Assembly (NCBI GenBank): GCA_009746045.1
Contig: RPFO01000246.1
Span: 2,640,758-2,704,757 of the forward strand
Source of the DNA: Mesostigma viride
Taxonomy: Eukaryota; Streptophyta; Mesostigmatophyceae; Mesostigmatales; Mesostigmataceae
Length of the DNA: 64,000 nt
Direction: 5' to 3'
The translations under genes were made by a program, and so were the position numbers. Under the pieces are notes generated by a model. The model worked only from the letters and a program-made list of their open reading frames with translations. It had not been told where the DNA came from and searched no databases. Below are positions 32,741 to 45,225 of the stretch, piece after piece; position 1 is the stretch's first letter, and every line of letters begins with the position of its first letter.

Positions 32741-34214
32741 AGTGGCTGTCTTGTGTTTCGAAGTTCAGATACTCTACCAAAATAACGGGAACATGGCTAG
32801 GTCTTCTAGAAAAAATGGGTGGGTAGTGTGGTATATATTTACCGAGAAATCGGTTCGCTAAACGAAAACAGAGCAAAAGTTCTTATCGACCCTACTTAGG
32901 TGCTGAACGCGATGCGTAAGCGTTGCGGAGGGTCTCGCTTGGGATAACGATGGCCTTGATTTGCGACGACGGGGTTTGCGAACGTTACGCGCGACTGCGC
33001 GGAGTGACGCGGCCGTCAGACTTCCAGCGGCCCTTACCCAGGAGAATGACGACGTTTGAGAGAAAGTTGGCTGTAGATTGCTGGTTGAAGAAGCAAAAAA
33101 GTCAATTGTCTTACCAGAGCCGACTACGCATCGAAATCGTCATCTAGATCAGAGGCCGGTTAGACCATTCGCCGGTGCATTATTCAGTTGTTAGGGTGGC
33201 ATTCATGGGAAAATATACAACTGATCTGCCACCGCCATTGCTTTCCTCGCCTCAGTTTTCCTCGGCATCTGCTTGATGTTCGATGCAGCATGCTGCATCC
33301 AATGTTGGCACAGATGCACAGGTCAGATGGGAAGGCCATAGAAGGCCATGCAATAGCACTCAGTGACATTTTGCACGCACGACGTGGCCGTGGTGCGCGG
33401 TGCGCGGATGCATGGTTCCCGCCAAATCTTGAAGGACCTGCACGCTGTCGGTCACAATCAGCCTTCGCCCTTCAACGCCGGGCGGGTTCGGGGGTTATGA
33501 GTTACGACTTCTGAATTGTGCCTTCGATACATAGGGTTCATGCTATTTATTAATATCAGGTTTACTCATAAGTTAAAAAGGTAAGATGCCCGTCGGTCTT
33601 TCATATGCTTAGATAACAATCGATCAGAGCAGCCGAGCACAGAGCAGGTAATAATCACCGAATGGTGGACGGGTGGCACACGAACCCACGTCCCACGCTT
33701 CTAGTACAGTTGTTGTCGTTGCTTGGTAACAATGGGCTCCGCCGGATAAATCTTGCAGTAATTAGTGCAGAGCGCAGCTCACGAATTTTTAATTAGTATG
33801 GCCGTGACCAAATGAAATCGTTTGCAATACATAAAATTATCACACATTAGACTTGTATTTACACCGCCCCACGCCTCCCCTTGTGTAACAGTACTGCCCA
33901 CGAAAATACATCGCGGACAGCGAAGTGTCGCCCTGCTATTGTGTAATCCGTATTATACTTAAAGCCGTCACCTAGATACCACGGATTTCAAACTCGATGG
34001 CAGACTTACGGCTATGAGACATCCAGAGGTTTGGGACAACGGGGAAATATTCGGAATGTCAGTCAACGTTCGGCCACTGCCGTCCCGTGCGGGAATTGGG
34101 CATATGCTCTAATCGTGAGACATTGGGCAGCGGGCATACGTCATCATATGCAACCCATCTGTGAAGGGCTTACCGGCGTGCGACATTCCCGGCCGTGATC
34201 ACACCGTGGCAGGC
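32741..34214. other. No supported gene; upstream region of carboxypeptidase Q
   Basis: Short open frames only (for example 32923-33147 plus, 74 codons, Arg-rich). No repeats or motifs are assigned. The promoter of the next gene is presumably in the last few hundred bases. Confidence 0.3.
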
Positions 34215-35606
34215 ATGGCAACGTCCAGGACAGCCTTTTGTCTCGTGATGACAAACCTTTGTATTTTAATAGCCCATGCGCGCATAGAAGGTCCTTTCCA
34301 CTCACGGAATCCGCGGCTGCATCCCCTCAAGCCCACGCCGGTGCAGGACGAATACAATTATTTGATCTCCGAGAAGATGCGCGGCGATGCGTCCGCGATC
34401 ATTGGTGCTGCCTTCAATTCGACGCCGACTGCATGGGAGAGGCTCGCGTACCTGACAGGTAGGACCCATCGGACGCTCATATTGCCGACAAGCATGAGGC
34501 AGTGCACGTTTTTAGGTTAGCAAACACCTAATTTCTTTTTTATGAATGTTCGTGAAGTGCTGCACCGTTCATCTGCCATCTGCTAGTCCCCACCGCGTGT
34601 GCTAGGACAACCCCGCACCCTTCACCCCCACGGCTCTACACCCCCTCCCAAAGGCATCCCTGTACTCACATAACTCTATATGTTTCCGACCAGGGACAGC
34701 GCCCCATGCCTAATGGTTTCTTAGGTGGGCCTTTGCCATCCCACCACCTTGTGGGCACGGATAGCGCCCCATGCCTAATGGTTTCTTAGGTGGGCCATTG
34801 CCATCCCACCATCTTGTGGGCACGGATAGCGCCCCACGCCAAATGGTTTCTTAGGTGGGCCATCGCCATCCCACCACCTTGTGGGCACGGATAGCGACCC
34901 ATGCCTAATGGTTTCTTAGGTGGGCCATTGCCATCCCACCATCTTGTGGGCACGGATAGCGCCCCATGCCTAATTGTTTCTTAGGTGGGCCATCGCCATC
35001 CCACCATCTTGTGGGCACCGCATGCCGTCATGCATTCCCGCTTTGCGAAGCACTTGGCATGTCCTTGGCACACCCTGTCCATCCGTTCACTCCCTGCACT
35101 TTCTCACGTACATTGTGGGTGAGGCGCACGTAGTCAGTCCAGCAAGGGTAGTTAGTCTGCCTAAGCCGGTTGTATGATGTAGACACATGTCCCTACCTGC
35201 CCCCGCTCACACCTGCAGCATGCATAAGCTAGAAACACTTTTGGCGCTGCCTCTGGCTCTGAATATTGCGCTAATTCTGTCTTTCGTCACCTCTCAGCTA
35301 TTGCTCTGGTTCTGGCTCTGGATCAGCATTCCTTTTATGAGTTTTCTTCAATGTACTTCTCTCCCTAGTTTTCTTCCCCATGCCACGTTCCTTTTGTGCA
35401 TCTGCCCCGCCACCGAGAGGCAGCCGGCCCGTTTGATGTGATTTCCGTGAACCGCTTACCCATGATGAGGATCCCATGCTATCATCCCTTGTATGATTAT
35501 GGCCCCATGATGTCGGCGATCCGGCACAGGCTGGCCGGCACCTCATGCCTTTTGCGTGGCTCCCTCTCCGACCCTGAATATAGTCATACTATGGCTGGGA
35601 TGTTCC

Positions 35607-35695
<89 letters not shown>

Positions 35696-38600
35696 GCTGG
35701 GTGATTGCCAGCGAAGCAGGTTACATTCCCACGAACTCTGCAGGGCTCCTGCCTGCGGATTGCACGGGAACCGGGACGAAATCGCTGACTTGGCATGACC
35801 CGCTGCCCATCTGTGCTTGTGTGAGAGCGCGTGTTCAACGTGAGTGCTTGTGGGTAGGGTCCAATCCTCTGTGTGTATGTGTGTATGTGTGTATGTGCGT
35901 ATGTGCGTATGTGCGTATGTGTGTATGTGTGTGTGTGGTGTGCGGTGCGTGTAGGTGACGGCTGCAAGCATGTGGACGTGGTTGGAGGGGAGTTGCCTTG
36001 TGAAGCCATAGGTGGAGGAGAGCTCTGCCATGTGTGCTTCTGGGTGTTCTCAATCCTGTGCTTGCTGGGAGGCATGCGAGCATGGCTGCATGCCATGGGT
36101 TTCACATGTGACAGTTTCATTTCTCATGTGGGTCCAGCTTGTGTGTGTTTTTGTTTGATGTGTTTGTCTTTCTATGCCACGACGTTCCAACAGGAAGCGT
36201 CCGTGCGTTGGGCGCTTGCGCACCGAAAAGCAGCAAAGAGGGCGGCTTACATGAAATCGAAGTCTTTACTGTTTTGTATGTCATGGTTTTGGCTGGTTGT
36301 GTGTGACGGGTGTCGGCTGCAGACACGTTTGGCCCTCGCTTCTCGGGCACCCCCGCGCTGGACCACGCGATCGACTACCTGCGCGACGCGATGCGTGCGG
36401 ATGGCCTCACGGTGGTGGAGGAGCCGACGATGATACCCAGGTGGGGCCACGGGACAGGGCACATGAGCTTGTGTTGGCACAGGACAGGGCACATGAGGTT
36501 GTGTTGGCACAGGACAGGGCACATGAGCTTGTGTTGGCACAGGACAGGGCACATGAGCTTGTGTTGGCAAAGGACAGGGCACATGAGCTTGTGTTGGCAC
36601 AGGACAGGCCACATGAGCTTGTGTTGGCACAGGACAGGGCACATGAGCTTGTGTTGGCACAGGACAGGGCACATGAGCTTGTGTTGTATGCTTCGATGAT
36701 CCGGATGTTGCGTGCAGTCACTGCCGTGGTTTTGATACCAAGTTGGGCGTGTGAGCTCATCTCGCGTTAGATCTCTCTGTGCACATCTCGCTTGGCGTAG
36801 AAAGCATGTTGGGGTTATGAGCCATCCCCGGGTACACGCATTCTGCACGGTGTTCTCATGGTGTATGATGCACCTATTGGAGTGAGAAAAGTGTCCTCAG
36901 CAGACACGGTGGGCCCTCACAACCTCTCTGTGACCAGAACATGCAGGGGACATGCAAGTAACTGATGCCCATAGAAGGCCGTGAGGGATAAGAGCCCGCT
37001 TGATCAAACGCGTGTCTTGGCGTTTTATACATCGCTGTTCCGATGCCCACAGCACCCCTTCCTTCACTGTCAGTCGCGTACCGACGCATCCCCGTCTGCT
37101 GGGTGTTCTGCACTTTTCATCAAACTTAACGCAACACGGGCCCCCTCATTAAACTTCCCATCCGCGCCCCCTTATCGCGCATACCCCTTGGTGCTATCTC
37201 AGGTGTTGCCGTGGAAAGGAGCCGGCGGGCTTCAAGTGATTTGCATCAAGATATGCTTCAAGTGATATGCATGACGATCCAATCTTCAGGTTTCCAAACA
37301 CCTTACATGGCTTTTGTGCATTGCATGCCCTGTACACCTTACATGCCTTATGTGCCTTTCACGCCCCCATGACGCAGGTGGGTGCGTGGCGAGGAGGGGG
37401 CCGAGCTCAAGGCGCCTCGCGTGAAGAAAATCAACATGGTGGGCCTGGGCGGCAGCTGTGGCACGCCCGACAGCAAACCCATCCGCGCAAAGGTTAGTGG
37501 GGGTCGTGCTGGCAGTCCGTGTGATACGTGTATGCGGCTGCTAGCATTATGCGGCTGCTAGCGCAACGCTGCCTGTGTGTGGTCGCACGGTGGTATCCCA
37601 TGAAGATTGAGCCTGTGTCATTTGCAAGTAACTATCATGTGGTCAGCTGAGCGCTCGCTGTTGGCTGTTGTAAACTACCAAGTGGTCACATGCAGCCCGA
37701 TCATGGGTGACCAGTGCCACGTGCAGCCTGCCTGGATCCTAAACGTGTTACGAGCACCCGCATCGCGCCTGCTCATTGCCGGCGTGCGGCTCGCTGTCGT
37801 AGTGAGGGAACGTGCGTGGTACGCTTGCGCCAACCTGGGAAGGAATGTGGCCACCACTTCCCCTGAGGGAGGCGTCCCCGTGTTCGGGAGCTTCGGGGTA
37901 TGAGAGAGTTTGGTTTTGCATGTTGGAAGCCTGGGCATGGCTTCAATAGAGGACAGCGATGGGTGAGGCCTTGGTAGCTGTCTGCGGATGCTTGCAGGTG
38001 GTGACGGATGGTTGCAGGTGGTGACGGATGGTTGCAGGTGGTGACGGATGCTTGCAGGTGGTGACGGATGCTTACAGGTGGTGACGGATGCTTGCAGGTG
38101 GCGACGGATGCTTGCAGGTGGTAACGGATGCTTGCAGGTGGTAACGGATGCTTGGGATGGTTGGATGGCTTCATAGTATGGTACTACCCGCCATCACCAC
38201 GTATCTGCCCGCCATCATCCCACATCGCGCACGGGTCGTCGGAGTGCCTCCCGGTTGCTGTTTGTCAATCATTCCAACCATGGCATGTCGATGACTTATC
38301 CGCTCACGCCGTACATAATTTGGTTGGTCAAGCAGGATCAAACAGGAGTTAGCAGGAACCATCATCGCGGTTGTGGCGGTCTTCTTGTGTCACTGGCGGG
38401 CTTTCTTGCCGAACTGCTTGCTGCTTTTCTTGACATCTTTCTGAGTCTGTGTATTCCTCGTATATTCCTGTCCTGTTCGTTTTCCCGCTGCCTCACGGGG
38501 GGTCCTGTAAGTTAACAGCTGCTCGTCGTTTCCAGCTTTGACGACCTGACGGCCAACTGCTCCGCAGCCCACGGTCGCATCGTGGTGTTCAACGTGCCCT

Positions 38601-41600
38601 TTGTCTCATACGGGGCCTCGGTGGAGTACCGAACTAGGGGAGGCACCGCGGCCGGGAAATGCGGCGCTGTGGCGGCACTCGTGCGCTCCATTGCGCCTTT
38701 TGGTCTGCAGACTGTGCACGCGGGTGGGTCGAGCGAGCAGCCCTCGGGTCCCACACTCTTGTGTACGAAAATTGGACGGCAGCAGGTTATGTGATTTGTT
38801 ATGATGCGCATTGCAGGTTGTGTGGTTTGTCATGGTGCGTGCCGTTTCTTAGGATACAAGGGGAGAGACGGGATCTGCAGAGACAGTCTGGCTCACGCGC
38901 GCGATGCCGTGAGAAGGTTGCGCAAGCGAGAAACAACACATGGTAATACTCACTATGTGCAGGACCAGATCGTGGTGTACCTGGTTGGCGTGCCCTGCTG
39001 ACGTGGAACCAGGGGTTGTCATTCTATCATGTGCGGTTTCCAGAAGCCTTTAAAACTCGTTTTGTGCCTGGCTCACCAGATTCCCAGCCACTTATCACCC
39101 CCGCTCCAAAAGTATCTCCACACAAAGTGCACCAAGTAGCTTGACGTTGTGTAGTGGGGATAGCAAGGCTGTGCTGTGCAAGCTGTTGTCCTTGGTAAAG
39201 GGGAGGTTGGCCTCATACCTGCTTCTTCTACCCCGGGGTTACGTACTACGCAGATCATATCATCCAGTATACACATAACCGGATTGTAACAATCATAACG
39301 GACACTTGTGCTCCTCATCCTTGACACCAGACTTTGCATGCACCTCCGCTGTTGTCAGTGAGGAATTGACCTGCTGTTGCTGTGCCAGGCTACCCTGCGT
39401 TCAAACATCGCGCTGGCCACACCTTGGTGACGTCACGATGAGAAAGGTAGCATGTTCACGTGTTAAGTGTGTCAAGCTTTCTTGTCTCTGGCTCGTTCCT
39501 GTCTTCATGACAAGCTAAATAATTAATTAGTATTCATGAACCAATTACATGAGCACGTCCTCTTCTTCCATCAATGGCGTCCCCCTTAACCATGTGCGAG
39601 ATGTTGCGCACGCTGCGGTTCTATGATCCCCCCTCGTGCTTTTACCCAACAGGGGCAAGCACCATCCTCACGGCATATGACACCGGTGTCTAATACTACC
39701 AGCCTCCGTCTAACCCCACCCCTCTCGTTGCCACCTGTCCCTCCCACTCCCACCTTGCCAGGCGCCACGGACTCTGACTACGAGCAGACCACGCCATCGG
39801 CTGCAATTTCGATGGAGGACGCGATGATGCTGGCGCGCATGCAGGCAAGGCTCGTGACAGATGCCTGTGCCCATCATGGCGTTCGTATGTGTACCCGCTA
39901 GATTGTATTTTATGTAGAGCATCTCTTGTTGAGTGCGCCCGCAAAAGCCATCTTGAAAGTCTGTGACGTCAGGCAGTGTAGCATCAAACCTGAAAGAAAT
40001 GCCAACTACCAAGTTCGTGTGGAAAAGGGCATTCGGCCGAATAGTTGCGGTGCACAGTGCATTGAGTACCAGAATTCCAGAACGCTTGGTCCTATGCGCA
40101 TGAGTATCCAGCAGACGTGGAGTCCATGGCGTGCTGCGTAGTGACTGCGCTGTCCTTATATGCATACTATATTCATATTATATTCATACTATATTCATAC
40201 TTCATTCATATGATATTCGTCCTGTGCGCTATCATTATATTCGTCCTGTGCGCTATCATTATATTCGTCCTGTGCGCTATCATGATATTCGTCCTGTGCG
40301 CTATCATTATATTCGTCCTGTGCGCTATCATGATATTCGTCCTGTGCGCTATCATGATATTTGTCCTTTACGCTATCATGATATTCGTCCTTTACGCTAT
40401 CATGATATTCGTCCTGTGCGTTATCATGATATTCGTCCTGTGGGCTATCATGCTATTTGTCCCATGCGTTCACCCTCGCCCCCCCCATGTCGATGTTGAT
40501 ATCGTTCTGGGCACGTTCAGGCGCGCGGCCAAGACCCTCAGATTGAGATGCTGATGTCAGCGAGGACATTACCAGACGTGCGGTCGCGCAACCTCGTCGC
40601 GGACATACCTGGCACCACCCACCCAGATGAGCTGGTCCTCTTCGGTGCCCACATGGACAGGTAGGGGGTGGCGCAGCATACCTCCGTGTGGCACGCATGG
40701 CAGGCGCCGTGTGGCGTCCACGGGCTTTTGTCTCTGGGATGTCTGCTCAGGGCCATTATTTCTCTTGTCGTTAGACATCTCATAGACACATGCACGCACG
40801 CACAAACACATGCACACGCACACGCGCGTGCACGCACAGGCGTGCGGCACATGCTTTTTTTCTCTCTCCCCTCATCCTGCCCCCTCGGTCGTCGTCCCTT
40901 GGCCCTCGCTCCCTCTTTCTCCCCATATGTGTCCTGCACGAGGGCCTCAAATGCCACGGTCAGCTTCATGATCGCAAACGGGATGGTCACCGGCCGTACT
41001 GGTACCTGTAGCATGGCAAACAGGATGGCGGCTTCTGTTATCTCGGTGCTCCCGCACACCCCATTCCCGGCTAACCCTGCTTGGGCCGGCCACTTCCCCC
41101 CCCCCCCCCCCCCAGCTGGGACGTGGCAGATGGTGCAGTCGACGATGGCGGGGGTGTGCTGGCGGCATGGGAGGCGCTGCGGCTGCTGCACGCTCTGGGC
41201 ATCAAGCTGCGCCGCACCGTGCGGGTGGTGCTGTTTGTGAACGAGGAGAACGGTTCCAGGGGGGCCCAGCAGTACGCGCAGGACCACCAGGAGCAGGCCA
41301 ACAAGTGAGGGGGGGGAGACGGGGTTGGCGGCTTATCATAGGATATTCCAGGTGGGAGGGACAGCTGGCTCTTTTGGGGTTGCCAGGAAAGGCTCCTGGT
41401 TGCTCGGCAAATTTTCGTCTCGTGTTTTGCTGTTCTCTGTTCCTTTGACCTTGTTTGTCAGGTTAGTTTCTCTGTTGGTGACTGAACGTAGAGAACAGTG
41501 CGTCATGGTGAACCTGCTGCGACGTTCTGGCATATAAAGTGCCATCTCCTTGGCGGGGGTGTGGCAAACGCTGTTGGCCTGGGCGGTAACCATGCAGGGG

Positions 41601-43720
41601 AATAGATTGCCCCGTGGACTTGCTGCATGTTTCCCACCTGGACCACTGCAGCACCAGTCAAGAACGCGTGTGTGCTTGTGGAACCGGGGTGATGAGCAGG
41701 CATGAGGGTGCGCCGGCAAACCGTGGTGTGCGGGATAGGTGGAATAAGAGGAAGGCGCGTGTAAGCCTCCTGGTGCCAACCTTGACTCTCCCTGTCGGTT
41801 ACCCTGCGTTGCGCAGGACTCGTTGCCAAGTCAGACCACCATCTCTGTCCCTCGCTATGCAGCGCTTCTGCCCCCGCGTGACGCACATGTCTAAGGACAT
41901 TATCCCATCGATCGTGGGCCCCTGCCAGGGTATGTCATCTAATCTGCTTCTGATGGTACTGGACCGCACGATAATGTCTGTGAGATGTTTGAACGGCCTT
42001 CTGAACGCTGCCCCTCGTGCCTGCAGGACAAGCCTAGCCATGGAGTGTGACGAAGGCACGTTCACGCCGTGGGGCCTGGGCTTCACAGGGTCCCCCCAGG
42101 CGCACGCCATCATGCGTGCCATCGGCAAGGAGCTGCTGGGGGGTGTCGGCGGCGGCAACATCTCTGTGGGGGAGCCAGGGGAAGACATCACCTTTTTGTA
42201 AGTCCCTGAGGCCTGAAGGCATCCTCCCTCGCTGATCCCGCATCCAGAAGACTATTAGTTGACTTGGAAGCAGAAATGCTAGGTGGCAAATCTTTGCAGC
42301 GTTGCTTGTTTCTTTGCTCTAATCGCTGCTGCTCCAGGCCAGTTCCAGGCTATGGGCCAAGTGACTGCTGGGCCCTTGTGCTCGCGACGGGTATTCCATA
42401 AGAATGCGCCAGGTGCAGCCCATGGGTATCTGCGACGGGAGGATTCCACACATGTTCGCAGACAAGGCAAGGGAGGTAACCGGCTGTCGTCTTGAGATGT
42501 TGTAAAGGGTACGGTATCAAAGCTCAAAAGTGAGCTCGCTTCGTGATCTGCAAGTGTGAGCGTGTGAGCTTTCCGCGCGCCGAGTGTCGGCATGGAACGG
42601 CTGGGGCTCGGTAGACCTGCCCATGCAGATGGCCCATAAGCTAGATGGCACGCGATGGCATCCATACCGTTCCTTGCGCCCGTCTTGTTGTCCATGTTGA
42701 CATCACGGCATCTCCTCATCCACCACCCCCAGGTCGGACCTGGGAGTGCCAAGTGGCAACGTGCTGGTGGAGGACCCCCGGATGGCCGCCGACGCGGGCA
42801 ACAACCCATGCGCCGCGTTTGTCCCGAAGCATCCGCACAAAGTCCACCTGGCGACGGATGGGACCAAGGGCGCACCGGGAGGGGACGGCTATTTCTGGTA
42901 CGTGGTGGTCCGCTATGCCGCAATTGAGCTATCTAGAAGTATGATAGATTGGACACACGGTTGGTATAGTAGTATATGGTTGTTATGAAGGCATGCACGC
43001 TTCGTCGCCCAGAGGCGACGCAGCCGCTATAGAAACAGGAATTATGGATGTCACATGAGTGACTCACCATCGCTGCCTGCTGGCTTGTCATGCTAATTAA
43101 TTAATTGATCATCGCGTAGACTGCGTCAGGTACCAATAAAAGAACCTTCGACAATTGTACACAACGAGATGGAGTGAGGGCGCCCTCGACGAGCTTGCAC
43201 TTGGGTTGTCGTGTTTGGTCAGTTTAAGTTTGAAATGTTTTATCCGGACGCAGTTAGTTTGTGGCAATATCTGTCGATGGTCAGGTGGTCTGTGGATGGT
43301 TATTTCTTTGTTCTCCCACACTCTCGCTGCATGCATATTCCTGACATGGGTGTGCATCGGTTGTGGCCTATGGAGCAGCTACCGCCCGGAACTGCTTGGC
43401 CTGCACACCGTTCAGCAGTCAAGATGCCCCATGCACCTTCACTCCCTGAGACCAGCCCCTCAGTGGCTTTCCTCTTTGTCATCACGTCGTCATGTTGGGC
43501 GTGAAGTATGTGGGATGCCCACCGTATGCATCGTGTGTACGTGATATGTGCTCGCCGTACGCGTCATGTCGGGTGAATGGGCACCCCCAGGTACCACCAC
43601 ACGGGCGCGGACACCGTCGACAAGGTGGACCCGCGCCAGCTGCAGCACGCGGCCGCCGTGTTTGCGGTTTGGGCGGCGGCCGTCGCAGACCTCCCCGAGT
43701 TGCTTCCAAGGGGTAGCTGA
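34215..43720 (+). CDS. CPQ: Carboxypeptidase Q-like M28 metallopeptidase (ten exons)
   Basis: Zinc exopeptidase of the secretory/lysosomal route in animals. Proposed exons: 34215-34458, 36323-36440, 37378-37492, 38519-38723, 39762-39844, 40521-40660, 41116-41304, 42027-42197, 42733-42897 and 43591-43720; 519 codons plus TGA, all phases consistent. It starts with a signal-peptide-like segment (hydrophobic FCLVMTNLCILIAHA). Family landmarks: AWERLAYLTDTFGPRFSG, RIVVFNVPF, LFGAHMDSWDV, AVDDGGG, LFVNEENGSRG, LAMECDEGTF and YFWYHHTGADT. Likely metal or catalytic residues are H299, D311, E345, E346, D373 and H479 or H480; their spacing equals that remembered for human CPQ up to D373. The protein is somewhat longer than the human one (472). 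Intron 5 appears to use a GC donor (CAG|GCAAGG at 39845). Most large introns carry their own tandem repeat. Gene symbol is by family resemblance. Confidence 0.92.
34694..35018. repeat. 65-bp minisatellite, five exact-length copies (CPQ intron 1)
   Basis: Five head-to-tail units of 65 bp (325 bp in all), each with AGCGCCCCATGCCTAATGG, TTTCTTAGGTGGGCC and CCCACCATCTTGTGGGCAC, differing at a few sites. Confidence 0.95.
35609..35692. repeat. (AAT)n microsatellite, about 28 units (CPQ intron 1)
   Basis: A perfect trinucleotide run between two copies of ATGGCTGGG(A/T). The poly-Ile and poly-Tyr frames through it are artefacts. Confidence 0.97.
35869..35937. repeat. GTATGTGT/GTATGTGC microsatellite (CPQ intron 1)
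   Basis: TG-rich run of TGTGTATG and TGCGTATG units; not coding. Confidence 0.9.
36451..36686. repeat. 30-bp minisatellite, eight copies (CPQ intron 2)
   Basis: Eight units of AGGACAGGGCACATGAGCTT-GTGTTGGCAC, with exact 30-bp spacing and very few substitutions. It starts 10 bp after the intron's donor. The length is divisible by three, so frames on both strands stay open, but it lies outside the conserved protein. Confidence 0.95.
37986..38154. repeat. 20-bp minisatellite, about eight copies (CPQ intron 3)
   Basis: Units of GGTGGTGACGGATGCTTGCA. Each junction reads TTGCAG|GTGGTGACG, which looks like an acceptor followed at once by a donor. Confidence 0.93.
40212..40451. repeat. 24-bp minisatellite, ten copies (CPQ intron 5)
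   Basis: Ten units of GATATTCGTCCTGTGCGCTATCAT with minor variants, preceded by a short TATTCATA run. It ends about 70 bp before the exon 6 acceptor. Confidence 0.95.
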
Positions 43721-44018
43721 GGACTGCTCGAGTGATGCTGACACCTGCCCAGGTGGCCTATCGACGCAAAAATGTACTTGGCGAGGCCATAGTATGAGAC
43801 TGTACACGCGGGGGGAGGAGGAAAGCGGAAGCCTCCCTTCCGACACAGCCACTTCTGCCTAAAGGAACGTCTTGCGCGGTGCGGAAGCAGCGCACTTGAC
43901 AGAGGTCCATTTCTCGACAGGGATCATTTCCCTACATTTCTTGCATGCGCATGCGTGTTAGCTGCACCGGACATCTCAGGGTGCCGCCGGGTAGAAGGCC
44001 ACCACCACCCGGTATGTC

Positions 44019-45054
44019 ATGCCCACCCTCATGCAAGGATTGTTAGGGGACAAGTCGGACGAGGATGAAGGGGAGGATGAAGGGGGATTGGGACAAGAGG
44101 ACGAAGAGATGGAGGAAGGGGAGGAGATGGAGGAAGGGGAGGAAGGGGAGGAAGGGGAGGAAGGGGAGGAAGGGGAGGAAGGGGAGGAAGGGGAGGAAGG
44201 GGAGGAAGGGGAGGAAGGGGAGGAAGGGGAGGAAGGGGAGGAAGGGGAGGAAGGGGAGGAAGGGGAGGAAGGGGAGGAAGGGGAGGAAGGGGAGGAAGGG
44301 GAGGAAGGGGAGGAAGGGGAGGAAGGGGAGGAAGGGGAGGAAGGGGAGGAAGGGGAGGAAGGGGAGGAAGGGGAGGAAGTGATCGGTGTGATGTCTGCCC
44401 ACCATCTATGTGATGGCGGGCTGGCTGCACTGGTGCAGGACTACCTGCGGCTCGAGCATAAATTGGTCTTGGGGACTGCCACGGATTCTCAAGATTCGAA
44501 TGCTGCCATCTGGATATGGCAGGGAAGATTTGCAAGAAGCTGCATTTCCTTGCCTTGCAGTATAACTCGCCCGGTGGCTTCACCGACCGAGGGCTAGCCG
44601 CGATGGCGCCCCACTTGGTGGAATTGGAGACCCTGCAGCTGTCGTTCTGCCGTACAGTGAAGGATGTCAGCCTTGTGGCGCTGGCTAAGTGCTGCCGGAA
44701 GCTAAGGAGCGTGGATGTTGTCGGGTGCTCAAGGGTTACCGATGTCGGCGCCTGCGCTGTGGCGGCCCACTGCCCCCGCCTTGTCCGTTTAAATGCAATG
44801 AACTGCCGGGCGGTGACGGATGTTGGCTTGATGGCCGTGAGTGAGCACTGCCCCCTGTTGGAGTTGTTGGTGTCCGCATGCCCGCGCATCACGGTCACAG
44901 GCATCAAGGCGGTCATGTCCAAGTGCAGCGGCTGACGCGTCTGGAGGCTGCGAGCTGCGATCTGAGCCCGAGCGATTTCCGTGCTGTGAAGGACATGAAT
45001 ATCTTTGGCATATGCAGCTTCCAGTATGATGAAGAACTTCGATCAAATGATTAG
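44019..45054 (+). CDS. Leucine-rich-repeat protein with acidic EEG insert, two frame breaks
   Basis: Starts at ATG 44019 and carries about 28 in-frame Glu-Glu-Gly repeats before the LRR part (HHLCDGGLAALVQDYLRLE). The frame then changes near 44511; the new frame has at least four cysteine-type LRRs (FTDRGLAAMAPHL, LETLQLSFC, LRSVDVVGC, LVRLNAMNC, VTDVGLMAVSEHC). It stops early at 44935, but a third frame continues the repeat (RLTRLEAASCDLS) to TAG at 45054. Each break fits one lost base in a run (GGG to GG near 44511; TGCCAG to TGCAG near 44928). Full length would be about 345 residues, close to the LRR gene at 30688-31718, so they may belong to the same family. Function as a ubiquitin-ligase adaptor is only inferred; no F-box was found here. 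Confidence 0.68.
44128..44378. repeat. 9-bp repeat (GGGGAGGAA)n in coding sequence
   Basis: About 28 near-perfect 9-bp units coding for EEG in the gene frame. The other frames give basic or Pro/Leu-rich shadows. Confidence 0.95.
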
Positions 45055-45225
45055 CATATCTCATTGTCATTTTTCATCAACAAGCAACTTACGGCCTTGA
45101 CACGAGCCTTTGGCCAGCATGCTCACGTGATCACCTTCCTCTTTGTTCTCCGTTAGCAATATGTTTGTCAGATGACACTCGCAGGGCTCCTAGTTGCTAG
45201 TTTTAGTCTAGCATTTGTAGTCTTG

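Noticed and set aside
35584-36120. Minus-strand 178-codon open frame with poly-Ile and THIHT repeats
   Set aside because: Generated by the AAT and GTAT microsatellites in carboxypeptidase Q intron 1.
36310-36770. Frames reading through the 30-bp repeat after exon 2
   Set aside because: The conserved protein leaves at 36440 and resumes at 37378; the repeat is intronic.
39388-39424. Possible extra carboxypeptidase Q exon after GTGCCAG
   Set aside because: Its ends do not keep phase with exons 4 and 5, which join directly (HAG-ATDSDYEQTTP) as the family predicts.
44029-44922. Minus-strand open frame of 297 codons rich in PPLPPL
   Set aside because: Shadow of the (GGGGAGGAA)n coding repeat on the plus strand.
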